A stretch of DNA of 64,000 nt, taken from NCBI GenBank assembly GCA_022059125.1, contig JAEUWY010000006.1:744001-808000 (forward strand), given 5' to 3'. The notes beneath the pieces were generated by a model that was not told the DNA's origin, ran no database searches, and was given only the letters and a program-made list of their open reading frames with translations. The translations under genes were made by a program, and so were the position numbers. The stretch comes from Corynespora cassiicola (Eukaryota; Ascomycota; Dothideomycetes; Pleosporales; Corynesporascaceae). Shown one piece after another: positions 24,373 through 36,658 of the stretch; position 1 is the first letter of the stretch; each line of letters begins with the position of its first letter.

Positions 24373-25019
24373 ATATTCGACTCGAGATGGGACAAGTTGA
24401 ATTGGGAGGGTGAGGTGATTACTGCTCTGAGAGCGAGTATTGATTATAGACATGCTGGACAGCAGAGGAAGACTTGAAAGTCTCTCTCTGAGCGTCTGGA
24501 ACGTTTGGGAAGCCTGGATGGATTTCTTTAGCCTCAGTCTTTAGTCTCAAGGCCTGAATTGTGCCTGTTCTTTTTTTTTTTTCACTCTGTTCAAAGTATG
24601 TGGCACCTTGTTTTGCGTGACTGTTCCACACGTGATATTGCGACAGCGGTAGCTCGGCGCTTCAAGCACCGAAAGCCCTATGTCATCTGGTACCTTGTAG
24701 GCGTGTGGATCCATTCCCAAGACACGACAGGTACAACGACCGTTGGTAACATTCCAGACCACGACAATTGGGAGACAGCCGGGGACCCCCTCCCTCTTTT
24801 TTTTGCTGTCTGCCTAATACTCTGCAAGGCTTTGGGCGTAGCTGAGTCATATCAAAAGGCACCGCGCAACCCTCTACGTTTCCGTCAAGCCGTGCATTAT
24901 CATATAAAAGCCCGCTCCCCCCTTTCCTTCCTTCCTTCCATCGTCATCGTCATCGTCATCACTCTATGCCTTTTTTCTGCGGCCTCGAAGTCCCATTGTT
25001 CAGGAACCGATACTGCAAG
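24373..25019. other. intergenic between BAR and GGCT genes
   Basis: Holds the 3' UTR of the BAR gene and the promoter of the next gene. A CT-rich stretch with CTTCCTTC and (CATCGT)n repeats (about 24920-24965) sits just upstream of the start codon. No gene seen. Confidence 0.55.
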
Positions 25020-25763
25020 ATGCCGTCCGACCTTTCTTCCGGAACTGCTGCTAGTGCTGGTACCAGCAAACCCAAGCCAACCGTCTACTTCGGCTACGGG
25101 TCCAACCTCTGGCTCGAGCAGATGCGGACCCGCTGCCCGGAGTCGGAGTACCTGGGCGTCGCGCGGCTGGACGGGTACAAGTGGCTCATCAACGAGCGGG
25201 GGTATGCGAATGTCGTCGAGGTCGGGGATGGCGGTGGTGACGACGATGACGATGACGACGACGACGACGACGAGAAGGGATCTGCGGCGAAAGAGGGTGA
25301 TGGCGACGACGACGACGAGAAGAAGAAGAAGAAGAAATACGCCCATGTCGTTTTCGGGCTCGTGTATGCGCTTCAGCCTGCGGATGAGGCGCGGCTCGAT
25401 CGTAATGAGGGGGTGCCGCACGCGTATACGAAGGAGATGCTCTCGTGCGATTTCTGGGCTGCCGAGGATGGAACCAAGAAGAAGGTGGATGTAGAGCATG
25501 GGAAGTCGGTGGAGAAGGAGATGTTGGTGTATATTGATCGGAAGAGGGTGGGGGAGCATGAGCCGAAGAAGGAGTACGTGGTTAGGATGAATCATGGGAT
25601 TGAGGATGCGGTGAGGATGGGGGTTCCGGAAGATTATGTGAAGGAGGTTATGAGGAGGTTTATTCCGGAGGAGGGGGAGGGGGAGGGGAGGAGGAGTTTG
25701 GAGGAGAAGGCTAGGAGGCAGGCGGTGGAGTTTAGGGATGAGAATTTTGAGAAGGTGGAGTAG
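25020..25763 (+). CDS. gamma-glutamylcyclotransferase-like protein with acidic insert
   Basis: Single exon, 247 aa. The start at 25020 gives MPSDLSSG; an in-frame ATG at 24966 would add 18 residues of unlike composition. 'YFGYGSNLW' (residues 23-31) is the glycine-rich substrate loop of the GGCT/AIG2-like fold, and 'ALQPADEARLDRNEGV' carries the Glu at the place of the catalytic acid of GGCT. These enzymes release 5-oxoproline from gamma-glutamyl peptides, in glutathione breakdown, in the cytosol. Between the two motifs lies a run of about eleven Asp, then Lys/Glu and seven Lys, encoded by GAC/GAT and AAG repeats and not part of the usual domain. The C-terminus is Glu/Arg-rich. GliK-type and general GGCTs share these motifs, but no secondary-metabolite genes lie nearby. 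Confidence 0.88.
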   Translation: MPSDLSSGTAASAGTSKPKPTVYFGYGSNLWLEQMRTRCPESEYLGVARLDGYKWLINERGYANVVEVGDGGGDDDDDDDDDDDEKGSAAKEGDGDDDDEKKKKKKYAHVVFGLVYALQPADEARLDRNEGVPHAYTKEMLSCDFWAAEDGTKKKVDVEHGKSVEKEMLVYIDRKRVGEHEPKKEYVVRMNHGIEDAVRMGVPEDYVKEVMRRFIPEEGEGEGRRSLEEKARRQAVEFRDENFEKVE

Positions 25764-27909
25764 GGGGGTTGGAGCGTGGAGATGGGGTTTGTTTGAGGAC
25801 TAGAAGGGATCTAGGAGTCACGCAAGAAAGAGCGCTGGCTTGAACCATCTATGAATCGACGCATGGGGAGGATGGAGAGCTTATCCAGGGGCTATGGAAC
25901 TGCTTTCGTCTATGGTGTACGACGATACGGTACCTATGAGTTTTCGACTTCCTCCGAGGAGCTTTGGCACTAGCATATGGAAATATAATGTGGTGTATTG
26001 GCTAAGTCCCTACCAATGCGCTAGATCAGTTTTCCCGAGGACCAGATATGAAGTCGGGGTTTGAATAGAGATATCTTCAGCAGCTTAATGGCTTTGAAGG
26101 GAACGTTTGTGATGGTGTCTTTTTAGAAAGTGACTAATGAGAAAAGTCATCCGAGATACGTGGATCCAAGCCCCCAACGTAGCTCTGACGTCTTAACTTT
26201 GAGAGATTGAGACCCCTTTGAATTGAATGGAGAACCAGTTTCTGTGGTTGAAAGATAACAAAAAAAACATAGATTCTCCCAAAGAAGGAGGCTCCACTGT
26301 GTGTGCTCGTACGTATACGCTTTACAAGTATTTGGATGAAGAGTCTACAAAATTAATTCAAACAATCCCAGCATTGTTTTTTTCTCCATGTACAGCTGTG
26401 AGTATCCTCTTTTTGGCTCACATAGCATGCCAGAATGACTCAGGAATTAGGGTGTATTTAAAGTGTACATCAAATTCCACATTATTTAAATTATTTGGCT
26501 GTTGCCTTGTTTTCATCTCGCAAAGTTGCTAATAGGCCATTTGAGACGATTGTGTCTGTCAATGCATAGGCTAGTGATGCTGTTGTCCGTACAAACTTCC
26601 TAGTCAGCAGCCTCTTGGCTAGAGGCTCGCAAAAATGACAAAAGTTGAATTCATCGTGATCGGTCGAATCAGTACCAGACTATGGGGATTACAAAACATT
26701 AGAGCGAATATGAGGGCGCTGACGGCACGCACCTGCTGCCATTCAAAGAACCGTACTTTCCATGACTCACAGTTCGCTACTACTTTCTACCTATAGGCTA
26801 GATCTAGACATGTGCACATACATGTGTAACAAGTTTTGATCGGTGAGGTAAATCCGGGGTTAAGTTGGGCTTACTGCATCGACCCATTACGCCACATGCG
26901 ATAGAGCAACACCACCTACGTACTGCAGAACCCCTTTCCTAGATGAGTAATTTTCACAAGAGCATCCTGTCAGAAAAGAAAATGTTGAATTCCAACATCG
27001 TGGTCTCGCTGACACGCTTATCAGCATTCAAAGTTCTTACCAAGGAAGCAAGGTCCGTCTTCTCTCCTCAGCAAGTGCGTTATATCAGTAAACTGAAAGC
27101 TCCTGAAAGAGTTGAGAATGGATGACACACCGATCAAACTCAAAACATAGCCATACATCACTAATCTTCGAGCTCAGTACGCGTAAGTGGGGTTGTCAAA
27201 TGATGTGATGCCATGAATAGAACGACCATCGAGATAGTATGCAGATGTCACTACTCAACAGCCCCAACTTGATTTTTCCATCGCCCGATTTCCCCCGGCG
27301 TTGGCGTCGAGGGCGGTAGATTAACAAAAAGGGATAGCACATCATGCACCCTTTACAGAAGGTCTAGAACTCGCAAGCATATACATGCTTCTTCATTAAT
27401 CTGCGGGATCACTGCTTTATCGGAAAAGAAAGATTCCGCGTCACAATGGCCACATATCGTGGGGTTTGCAGGTTTAGCGCAAGGTGGTTAATATCTGAGA
27501 TGCGTCCCAATCGTTTTGGGTGGATGAGGTGGACCTTTCCCGATTGGGCATTGTCGCGGCGGATGCAGGGATCGGAACGGTCAGGCTGCTTACATCATGG
27601 CCAAAACCTCGTTGACTGGTGCCGCGCAACCTCATCTCTTCCCCATCGCGGGGATAGCAAAGTCAAAACTTACCGGCGGTTCTCAGATCGCTAGATTTCG
27701 AGGGGTGCGTCGATCCCGATCGTGTTCCGCGGAGGCAGTGCCCGGCGGTCCGCGAATACCCTTCCCCCAGCTTTTGTTTGAGGACACCCATGGTAGCCGC
27801 CTTGTATTTTTTTTCTGACCATGTTTCACAAGATAGTTACACATACGCCTTGCTTTCTGGGGCTGATCACGTTCTATTTTCCAAGCCCGTCGTCTTATCG
27901 GCATCGAAT
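25764..27909. other. intergenic, 2.1 kb, AT-richer, no gene seen
   Basis: Lower GC than the flanking genes, with only short open frames (100 codons or fewer) lacking motifs. No array, RNA gene or mobile-element end was seen. The last 150 bp upstream of histidinol phosphatase contain another in-frame ATG at 27778 that is not preferred. Confidence 0.5.
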
Positions 27910-28993
27910 ATGCCGTACACGCACCACAGCCACTCGGGTCAATTCTGTGGCCATGCGAAGAACACGTTGGAAGATGTGATCCAGGCCGCTATCGCCAAGG
28001 GCTTCCATACCTTTGCACTCACGGAGCATATTCCCCGCCCTATAGAAGACTTTTACCCAGAAGAAGTGCGTTGTGGCGAAAGCCCTTGCATTCCGGTTTA
28101 GGAGCTAACAATCACATTGCAGCAAGAGGTACACACGGAAGCAAGCCTCGTGAAGCTATTTGATGATTACTTTGTGGAGGCGACTCGCCTCAGAGGTGTA
28201 TACTCATCCCAGATCCAAATCCTAATCGGCTTTGAGTCAGAGTGGATCCGGCCGTCCACGCTAGACACAATCCACGGCTTGATGTCAAAGTACACGTTTG
28301 ATTTCTTCATGGGCTCGGTGCACCACACTCACACCATTCCCATAGATTTTGACAGGCCCACCTACCAAAACGCTCGGGAACGGGCCGGAGGTAGCGACGA
28401 GAGGCTCTTTGAAGACTACTTTGACGAGCAATACGAGATGCTCAAGGCGCTCAAGCCGCCGGTGGTCGGACATTTCGATCTCATCAGGCTTCTGAGCGAT
28501 CAGCCGGACGAAGGATTCAAGGGCCTCAGCGGCGTGTGGGAGAGAATACAACGCAATTTGGAATACGTTACATCATACGGCGGCATTCTGGAATTGAATT
28601 CGTCGGCACTGCGGAAAGGCTTGGCTCAGCCTTACCCATGCCTGCCCATCTGCCAGGTTTGTCACACCGCTTCATTGGTCTTGGGCACGAATAATTTTTT
28701 TTTTATCTCTTGCCATGGTCCTTTTATTTTGTTTCTAATGCCTTATCGTCTAGATGTTTCTCCGCATGGGCGGCGGGTTCGTCATGTCCGATGACAGCCA
28801 CGGAATCGATCAAATTGGCACCAATTACCCGCGCTTGTTGCACTTTATTCAACAGGCCGGGATCAAGGAGATATTCTACGCTGACGCCGGCGCCGGCGCC
28901 CCTAGGAAGGACAGCCGCTTCCCCAATGCCGGCTTTTCGAAAATTGCCGTAGACGATCTCGCAGCCCTTTCGTTCTGGTCGCAACGCCCGTGA
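27910..28993 (+). CDS. HIS2: histidinol phosphatase (PHP family), three exons
   Basis: Exons are 27910-28065, 28123-28656 and 28754-28993, about 309 aa. It hydrolyses L-histidinol phosphate to histidinol, the penultimate stage of histidine synthesis, in the cytosol. The start MPYTHHSHSGQFCGHA places the metal-binding H-x-H of the PHP domain near the N-terminus, as in yeast His2. Further family signatures are 'ALTEHIPRP', 'IGFESEWI', 'DFFMGSVHHTH', 'VGHFDLIR', 'ILELNSSALRKG' and 'MSDDSHGIDQIG'. Those acidic and His residues form the trinuclear metal site and all appear to be present. Introns are GT-AG and in phase 0. An ATG at 27778 would add 44 residues that are not family-like. Reads as an intact gene. 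Confidence 0.95.
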
Positions 28994-30553
28994 AGTCGGT
29001 TACAGCTTTGGGGCGTGGTAGCCCTGCTACAGGGGAGCTAAAGCTATTGACGAAGCACTGTGGATTCTCTCTCTTTTTTTCCTTCTCCAGGGAAGGGCGG
29101 GCGCCGCCGACAGATGCACTGCCAGGGTGGATGACAATGGCCGTTGTAGGGCGCATGGGGATTATCAAGTCAAGGCAGAAATGGAGCGCCCTGCATGCCT
29201 CTGCAAGGTCGCATGGCCCCCGGGGCAGAGTTTCCGTGATGTTTTTTTCCCCCTTCCTGTTCTTCCTTTCTTCCTTCTCTACCCGGCCTCCCCTCCGTGG
29301 CGGTTCCGAGGAGGGCGTGTGGTGTCCTGGTCGTAAAGCGATAAAGGGCCGCGGTAGCGTGGGATGTGCGTCCGAAGAAACCCCACACCGCTGTAAGCGC
29401 AGACCAATGTCACGGCGAGAATGGGCCCAAACCGAATTGTTGGAATCCCAGTCGACGGCGATAGGGCTCACGATCGCCTCGTCGAGCTGAATCAGTGCCC
29501 TGGCTTTGGCTGTGTGGGGAGCGAATGGCGAGTGGCCGGGTCAGGCTTGATCAGTCACACCACGTGCGGCCGGGCTGGACGTGCATCATCGCCTACGGTC
29601 GCCTCTAGCTACATCGGACGGTGGACTGGCACCCCGAGCAACTCTAAATGGTGTGCCTTCGCCCACGACCCCAAGAGGGGAGGGGTTTTTTTTAGCATTT
29701 ACCGCGAGAAGCACGACAGTTGGAGCTGTCCGCATTAGTGTTTGCAACACCGTTTTCGGATGCACGGTGGGTGGAGTTTGATTTGCTTCGGAAGCCAGGG
29801 ATGGAAGTTCCGTTGGGAGGTGATTGGCGCCTCACAGGGTCGAGCTGGGAAGGCAGCGGTGCCCGGGATTCGTGACGGCCGGAGACTATTCCTGCACTAC
29901 GTCTAGTGGACGTTGACCGCAGGTGTTTGGAGGAGGTGTGCCTGGAGGATAGCGCGGTGAGAGAGAAAAGTCGCTGGGGGGGGTGGCACCAGTGACATGT
30001 GTCGATCGGGCTTGGGGGCTCCATCATGAGACTGTGGGTGGAGAATAAGGATCGGGACCTTGCACTGGAGGGATCGGATGGAGCAAGTCCAAGTGCAGGT
30101 GGTCAACGGACGGTGGCCGCGGGTTGACTCGACTCGCTCCAGAGGCTACTCTCTGTTCTGACGGCGTGGGCGCAGATCAGATGCGCTGCCGGGATTGCAA
30201 CTGGGCGCTGGCGGTGCTCACCCGCTGCGTGTCTTCCAGACTGGAGCCGAAGCTTATTGCTTTTCAGCGCAATCACGACGACTATTTCTGCTCGGTCTAC
30301 AGTGCCCGCTACTAGTAGGCAGCTGTACCGCATGCCCGGCCCTGAGTGGTGGACACATGGAGCAAACGGGTTAGGCCAAAGGAACCAGCAGCGCCCCCCC
30401 ATAAGCACACTCGTCCACCCAGGCCACGCGGACGCAGCCAATTGTCGAATGGGGAGCCGCATGGGGGGGGGTGTACGGCCGGGAGTGGTGCATCAGTCGA
30501 CAGGATCGGGATTTTGTGGCTGCGTCCAGCGTGGTACCTCTGAGGACGCAAGC

Positions 30554-30583
30554 CATGGCATGGTATGGCATGGTATGGCATGG
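30554..30583. repeat. (ATGGCATGGT)n decamer array
   Basis: Three copies of an ATGGCATGGT-like unit. Confidence 0.8.
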
Positions 30584-30667
30584 GCTGTCCACGGCTGTCC
30601 AGGAGCCAAGGCTCAGGACGACGCCGCCACGGCAGACGCCATTGCGGTGGTGCAGTGCTGATGGCTT

Positions 30668-30701
30668 TGGCTTGGGTGCTTGGGTGCTTGGGTGCTTGGG
30701 T
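30668..30701. repeat. (CTTGGGTG)n octamer array
   Basis: Four copies of a CTTGGGTG unit. Confidence 0.85.
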
Positions 30702-30870
30702 TCGCGAGATACACGCCGTACCCCACCACCCCACCCTGGCTAGCTGTAGGCGACATAGCGTCCTGGATCACGACACTCGAACTTTGTCGCGCGCACAGGA
30801 CGGCGCGGTGCATCCGAAAAGGGGCATTGGAGGGGCAGGTAGCCCGCAGTGTCTCGCCGAAGCATGTGCA

Positions 30871-30898
30871 TGTGGGTGTGGGTGTGGGTGTGGGTGTC
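30871..30898. repeat. (TGTGGG)n hexamer array
   Basis: Four or more copies of TGTGGG, a G-rich motif superficially like yeast telomeric repeats but internal and short. Confidence 0.85.
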
Positions 30899-31671
30899 AG
30901 TGTGGGCATGGGCGCGGGCGTGGATGGAGGGGCAGACGCGGGCAGAGGCCGGCCGTAGGGCAGGCAGAGGGCACCAGGCCTGTGTGCACCTACAAATAGA
31001 GCCGAGCTCGAATCGCATGCCGGTCAGCTGGGTGCGCCTGGGGGCAGCTGGGAGCAGCTGCAAGTGACTGGGGTCCCGCGGGTGACGGTTCCATTCTATG
31101 GCCAGACTGCTGTCCGTTGGTGACGCTCAAACGGCTTAAGCATCGGGGAGCGTGCCCCGAGAGACGGACCTGCTCTAATGACGGCTGTCCCTCTACCGCC
31201 GTGGCCATGGCCTCGACACTGTGTGGGACAGCCGCGTATGCGAGGGGGCTAAAATGCTTGCTCGCATCCAGCACGCCAATCTGTTCCACACAGCCGTGAA
31301 GCCAGAAGATGCCCTGGCAGCAGCTGGAGCCGTAGCCTGGGCCGAAGCTCAAGCCATACATGTACCACCCACAGAGCCTCTTGCCCATAGCGCTGCCCCT
31401 GCGCCCACCGAGTCTTAAAAGCCGGAGCCCTTCCTCGCTCTCAACAGCCCAGTTCCAGCTCCAGTTCCCCATTCCTGCCTCCGTCTCCTACCTGGCTTTT
31501 GGCCCTGCTGCCCTGCTGCCCCGCACAAGCTACAGCCCTGAGCGCTAGCTACCGTCAAGCCTCCAGTCGTCCAATCCTAACACCTGCTGCCCCAAGCTCC
31601 CCTACTACTTCACTACTTCACCTCTACCACCACCCCCACCACCAACCCATTGCAATCCGCAAACCGCCACC

Positions 31672-33050
31672 ATGGGTGTCGAGAAGCAAGTCCTCCAGGC
31701 CGGCAACGGCGTCGACATCCCCAAGAAGCACGACGAAGTCTCGATGGAGTACACAGGTAACACGGCATCCTCCCGCACTGGCACACGGCCTGGTCATCTC
31801 ACACAGATCTCTAGGCTGGCTGTACGACGAGTCTAAGCCCGACAACAAGGGAAACCAGTCAGTCTTTCTCCCTGCCAATCCTTGCCCCGTTGGGCCTGCA
31901 CATCAAAAGATCTCGACTGATGCACCATCTCAGATTCGATTCGTCCGTGGGCCGCGGCGACCTCATCACTCCGATTGGCGTGGGCCGCGTTATTAGGGGT
32001 ACGTATTGCCTCCCCCTCCCAAGGCTCCGTGCAGCTGCCCTGCAATAACAGAACTGAGCTGCAATATACTGACGCTGCCGCAGGCTGGGATGAAGGTTGG
32101 CGAGACCGCGCTTGACAGCCGAGAATTCTACTCTGACCACTTTCCAGGCATTCTGGGCAGCGACTCGAGTTCGCCCATGACCCTGGGCGAGAAGGCCACT
32201 CTGACCATCTCAGCGTACGTAATCCACCCATTGGCTGTGCCCTCAGCTGTCGACGTTGCACATGCACTAACGCATCGCCCCGTTTAGTGACTACGGCTAC
32301 GGCGCCCGGTGAGTTGTTCTGACTTCGTTGTTCCGCCTCCCCCATCAGCACCGTGCACACCGTGCAGACCAGACCACCTCGGTCTGCCCACGACGCTGCG
32401 CGACCCGGGAAATCCTCCATGCACGACCAATATGCCCCTCTTGCATTGGCTTGGGCCCATTCCAGACCATCGACTCGGCTTTATCGGACGCTCCGCCCCA
32501 GCCGTAGCCCCGAGACCGCTATGCACACCGAGCGTCTTGGACTACCGCAACCTCAGATGCACCGCACTCCGTTCCCCACGGCCACTCAGGCCTTTTGCCT
32601 CTTCAGCCTCTGGTCCATGCCGCCCATCTTGCTTCCGGATGTTTCCATTTTTTGACGGTCATCTGATCCCTTGACCAGGAGTGTATGCTTTTTGCGAGCC
32701 AGCAGCTAACGAGGTGACCTTCTAGTGGCTTCCCAGGACATATTCCCGCAAACGCCCGGTTGATCTTGTAGGTGCCCAATCTCGTCATATCCCTTTGCCC
32801 TCCAACTTGCCCGTCCATCCCAAGCCGTCAGTCAATCCAACGGCCCCCTTCCCGGAGCCGTCCTTGCGACTGTGCCTTCGGCGCCAACCCTTCCCTCGTA
32901 CCCAATCATGCCCAACATGTTTTCGATTTACAGCCCGCCCTGGCCATCTCGTCTGATCAAAATCACTCACTCATTAATTGGGCCAATCCTGCTAACACCC
33001 CTGCCAGTGACGTTGAGCTCAAGGCCATCAACGGCAAGAAGGCCTCATAA
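31672..33050 (+). CDS. FKBP12-type peptidyl-prolyl isomerase, eight exons
   Basis: Exons are 31672-31756, 31815-31857, 31934-31998, 32084-32095, 32148-32214, 32288-32308, 32726-32767 and 33008-33050, about 125 aa. The protein catalyses proline cis-trans isomerisation and in fungi is the FK506/rapamycin receptor. Family signatures, in order, are 'MEYTGWLYDES', 'QFDSSVGRG', 'IGVGRVIRGWDEG', 'LGEKATLTIS', 'DYGYGARGFPGHIP', 'NARLIFDVELKAI'. Active-site Tyr, Phe, Asp, Val, Ile, Trp and Phe positions are present. It is slightly longer than the usual 108-112 aa, with extra residues in the loop after the first strand and a Ser-rich insertion (GSDSSS) before the penultimate strand pair. No signal peptide, so cytosolic. 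The fourth exon is only 12 nt and its donor (GTTGGC) is atypical; the other introns have ordinary GTANG/GTGAG ends, apart from GTCAGT at intron 2. Confidence 0.9.
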
Positions 33051-34894
33051 ATCGAGATGGCCGGAATGTTGCACGGCCGACCCCTCCAAGAGCCGGCCCA
33101 AGTCGATCCAAAATACCCGCCATCATCTGACCGATTCGTGATAGCCGTCTAGCCGAGTGGCTTTGAGGTCTTCTCCCCGATCTCAAGCTGGCCTGGGCTC
33201 GTATGCTTTTCGCTATCTTCACCTGATTGCTCCATCATGTACGCGCAGGAGGATGCAAGCAAATCGCTTGATCTGGCCCACAAAACAAGCTTTCAATTCT
33301 TAATAGTTCCTCCAATTGACAAGCACAATTGAAAAAAAGCGCCTATGAATTTCCTCGACACCTCTTTCTATTTCCTCTCCTCCCTCTTGTCTTCCTCGTC
33401 TGTCCTTCTCTTAACCTCGGTTCTCTAGACAATACGGTCCGCTTTTCCTACGCCCTTTGGCCGGCCCTCGAGCCGGAATTCTTCTTGGTCATGGGATAAT
33501 GTTGGGCATACATCGACAATTTCCTCCGCTGGGCTCGGATTGGCTGCCCGCGCTGTAGAGGGTGTGGTCACGGACTACTCTTTTCATACGCGGGGCTGGT
33601 TATGGGCACCAAGATTACGAATAGCAGGGTAACAACCCAATACAGGATCTTCATGGACAACGCATACTCTAACATCCCGTGTCTCGTCGTCCTCTTACAC
33701 TCTCCAAACATGTCACTGAGCCGTGTTTATCCGTTGAAGCAGCAGTCTTACACACGTCTGGGCCCTCTGGCAATCCCATCGATCGATCACCACAAGGCTC
33801 ACGAAGCCTCCGACCCGAAGTGTTTTCTTTGCCGTTGCAAGGGTTCTGAGACGGCTCTCTCTGCCCATGGCAAGTGGCAAGTCCGACCCGTTCTCTGCCC
33901 TACTCGCCCAATCTACGATGCAATCAGCCGGCGCTGTGCGACGTATAACGCACGTACATACGGATTCGATTCTAATCCCCGTAGCGCTCCTCTGCCGCCC
34001 CTCGTTGCCGCAGCATGCTAGGTCTCATGCAGGTTGGTATTTTTTGGGTTGACTGGGCAGAGGCGCTACGGCCCATAGGACGCCCTCACCGACATTCCTC
34101 CCGTCGAGACACCATGATCGGCTTACCGAAACCTAGCTTACTATCCATGACTCGATCCCGAGTCGATCCGAGCCGCCGCGTGTGCCCCTCGTCCGTCTCT
34201 TTCCCTGGAGCTTACGCTGACGGGGGGTAGTAAGCTGCGGGGAAGGCGGCGGCGGCGGCAGCGGCGGCAAAGGAAAAAAAAAAAATTTAAAAGCCAGGGA
34301 AAGGAAACGTGCAAGTCGCAGTGGCTTCGGCACTTATCTCAGCCTTGTAGTACTCGAGCGTGTTTCACCGGACTTGAAAGTTACACGACCACACTATAAG
34401 CTTCCTATACTATCATCGCGCGCGCTCCTCGTACTACGGCCCCGTACCACCCCCCACGTTCTGATGCTGCGGCATGGACAATGGAATTGGCAAATGTCTC
34501 ACTTGAATCAAGGCCACGGGCTCCTTTGTCCTCTGTTCATCATTACCACCATTATGACCCGAGGAATCGAGACTAGCTCCCGATCCTGCTGACGACGATA
34601 GACGTTTACCACCTTCTTGGTCGGGCTCTCCCGTCGACCATCACCCCCACACTACACATCAGATTACATGGACGACGCCCGAGGCCGCCCGACGTCGCCC
34701 TGGATGAAGCATTATCCAAAGCAGGACGAGGGACCGAGTTCAAGTCACGGCAAGTCAAGACGGGCCCATCCAACGGCGTCGCCGATTACCACACCGCTAT
34801 GCCGAATCGCCGACGACATGGACCCTGTACCGCAGCCGTTCCCGTTCCCTTAGCATGAACCTGTACGCATCGCACGCACCGCGTCGCCAATTTG

Positions 34895-34931
34895 CCAAAA
34901 TATCCAAAATATCCAACATATCCAACATATC
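34895..34931. repeat. (CCAAAATAT/CCAACATAT)n nonamer array
   Basis: Four copies of a nine-base unit, two ending AAAATAT and two ACATAT. Confidence 0.85.
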
Positions 34932-35424
34932 AAGACTCATCCACAGAGGAACATGGATCAACCAACTCCCCTGCCATCCACTTTGAGCAAACGACGCCAG
35001 TAGGTAAACCGACGAATCGACCGACGCGCCGCCTCCACCGCTGCTGCTCCCCAAAGCGGCATTCCAACCCCAGGGAAGAGGACCAAGAGGACCAAGAAGA
35101 CCATGTGCCTAGAACGGGCGGGCGACGGCAGAGGAACGGGAGGCGGTGCATCTCACACACTCACTCGCCCCATCCAGCCCAAAACGTGCAGGAAATACCT
35201 AGGTAGGTACAGCGTACATCACATCACATTACATGACAGTCTGATATGTCTCTGCGTCGTTTACCCTCCTTGGCCGTTTGGTATAGTAGCTGCCCTGCCC
35301 TGCCCCGCCCCGTATCTCACGCCAGACCAGACCAGACATGGCCCCACGATCCCGGTCCCCGGCGTCTGGCAGAACGGTCAAAAGAACTGCGGCAATACCC
35401 CATGCCCCCACATCCACTCATCGT

Positions 35425-35471
35425 AGGGCAGGGCAGGGCAGGACAGGACAGGGCAGGACATGGCAGGGCAG
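35425..35471. repeat. (GGGCA/GGACA)n pentamer array
   Basis: About nine five-base units alternating between GGGCA and GGACA. Confidence 0.85.
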
Positions 35472-35811
35472 CGCACATGGACATAAACGTCTCACACCGA
35501 TGGGCGGCCCGCTCGATGGCATTCCATCCCGCCTCCTCCGCTGCCGCCCGAGCCGCCATGTGTGCTGGCGAAGCCTGGTTTCCTCGATGCCATGATGCCT
35601 TTGTGGGGGTTGCGGATGCCATCTCACCCTTTGCCACCGTGGCTGCTGCGGCTGCTTCTGCTGCTGCTGCTAGCATGTCACTGTGGATCTACGAGTGGGC
35701 TTCGCAGGGTCAAGGTAAGCCGGCCGTGGGAAGGAAGGGGGGTGGTACGGCAGATATGGACCATGTGGGCTCCCCAAGATCCGCGGTGACGCATACGTAT
35801 GTAGTTCCGGT

Positions 35812-35850
35812 AGGCAGACAGGCAGGCAGGCAGGCAGGCAGACAGGCAGA
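35812..35850. repeat. (GGCA)n tetramer array
   Basis: GGCA/GACA tetramers, about nine units, followed by TAGG-type units. Confidence 0.85.
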
Positions 35851-36368
35851 CGGATAGACAGGTAGGGAGGTAGCATAACAGCAAAATCATCACCATGACG
35901 GCGACGGTGGCGGTGACACCAGTGTGCTCCCCCGCCTACCAAAGCAACGCAACGTAAAAGCAAAGCAGGATCATGCGCGCCCTGGTATGACGCAGGGTAG
36001 CCGTAAGCATTCGGTCAGGTCAGGTCAGCACAGCACAGCACATGGCATCAACGACTCGGAGAAAGATTGCCCCATTCTACTACTACGTAGAGGCCGCCTG
36101 CAACGACGGGGGTGGGGGGGGGGAGTGGCGGGAACGGAGCAAACGAATCCAGAATATCACCGCCACGAACGGGATGGTGCGTGAGTGGGCTTGGGTTCTA
36201 GGGTTGTTCGGCGGCGACGGCGACGGCGACGGCGACACGGTGACAGGTAGGCCGAGGCTGGCTGGCAAGTTGGCTTCGTTCCTTTCTCCACGGTAGCTAG
36301 CCGGCGGCGAGCGAGCGAGCGAGCGAGCAGGCGGCGGGCGGTGTGAGTGGGTCGGGTGATGTGATGTA

Positions 36369-36376
<8 letters not shown>

Positions 36377-36404
<28 letters not shown>
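36377..36404. repeat. (CA)14 microsatellite
   Basis: Fourteen uninterrupted CA dinucleotides; a shorter CA stretch precedes it after a T interruption. Confidence 0.92.
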
Positions 36405-36405
<1 letters not shown>

Positions 36406-36612
36406 CGACACCACCCCCGCCGCTCGCCGGCCACCTAGACTTGGAAAAGAAGCAATGGACCGCGGGCTAGAATGTCATGCAAGCTGTGAGGCACAGTTCG
36501 TTCGATTAGCTTGGCTTAGTCGCTGGGATGGCAGGGCATGGCAGGGCATGGGGTGGGACGGGGAGGCTATGTGTGTGGTGTACGCTAGGTGGTTCGCAAG
36601 CAAGCAGGCGAA

Positions 36613-36658
36613 CATGGCATGGCATGGCATGGCGGGCAAGGCAAGGCAAGGCAAGGCA
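36613..36658. repeat. (ATGGC)n and (AAGGC)n pentamer arrays
   Basis: Three ATGGC units pass into four AAGGC units, which suggests array growth by slippage with unit change. Confidence 0.85.

Larger units (their letters stand above)
28994..31671. other. intergenic, 2.7 kb, simple repeats, no gene seen
   Basis: GC-rich region with short-unit repeats (see separate entries) and overlapping open frames of arbitrary composition. It holds the 3' end of histidinol phosphatase and the upstream region of FKBP12. The last 200 bp before the FKBP12 ATG are C/T-rich, like a fungal 5' UTR. Confidence 0.55.

Noticed and set aside
24559..25494. 311-codon plus-strand frame overlapping the gamma-glutamylcyclotransferase gene
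   Set aside because: It is an alternative frame over GAC/AAG repeats giving Arg/Thr runs; the other frame has the enzyme motifs.
30871..30898. TGTGGG repeats as a telomeric or interstitial telomere tract
   Set aside because: Too short, not the TTAGGG unit expected in filamentous ascomycetes, and one of many unrelated simple repeats here.
33130..33240. A-box-like TAGCCGAGTGG suggesting a leucine or serine tRNA
   Set aside because: No anticodon stem or TTCGAAT-type T arm follows at a proper distance.
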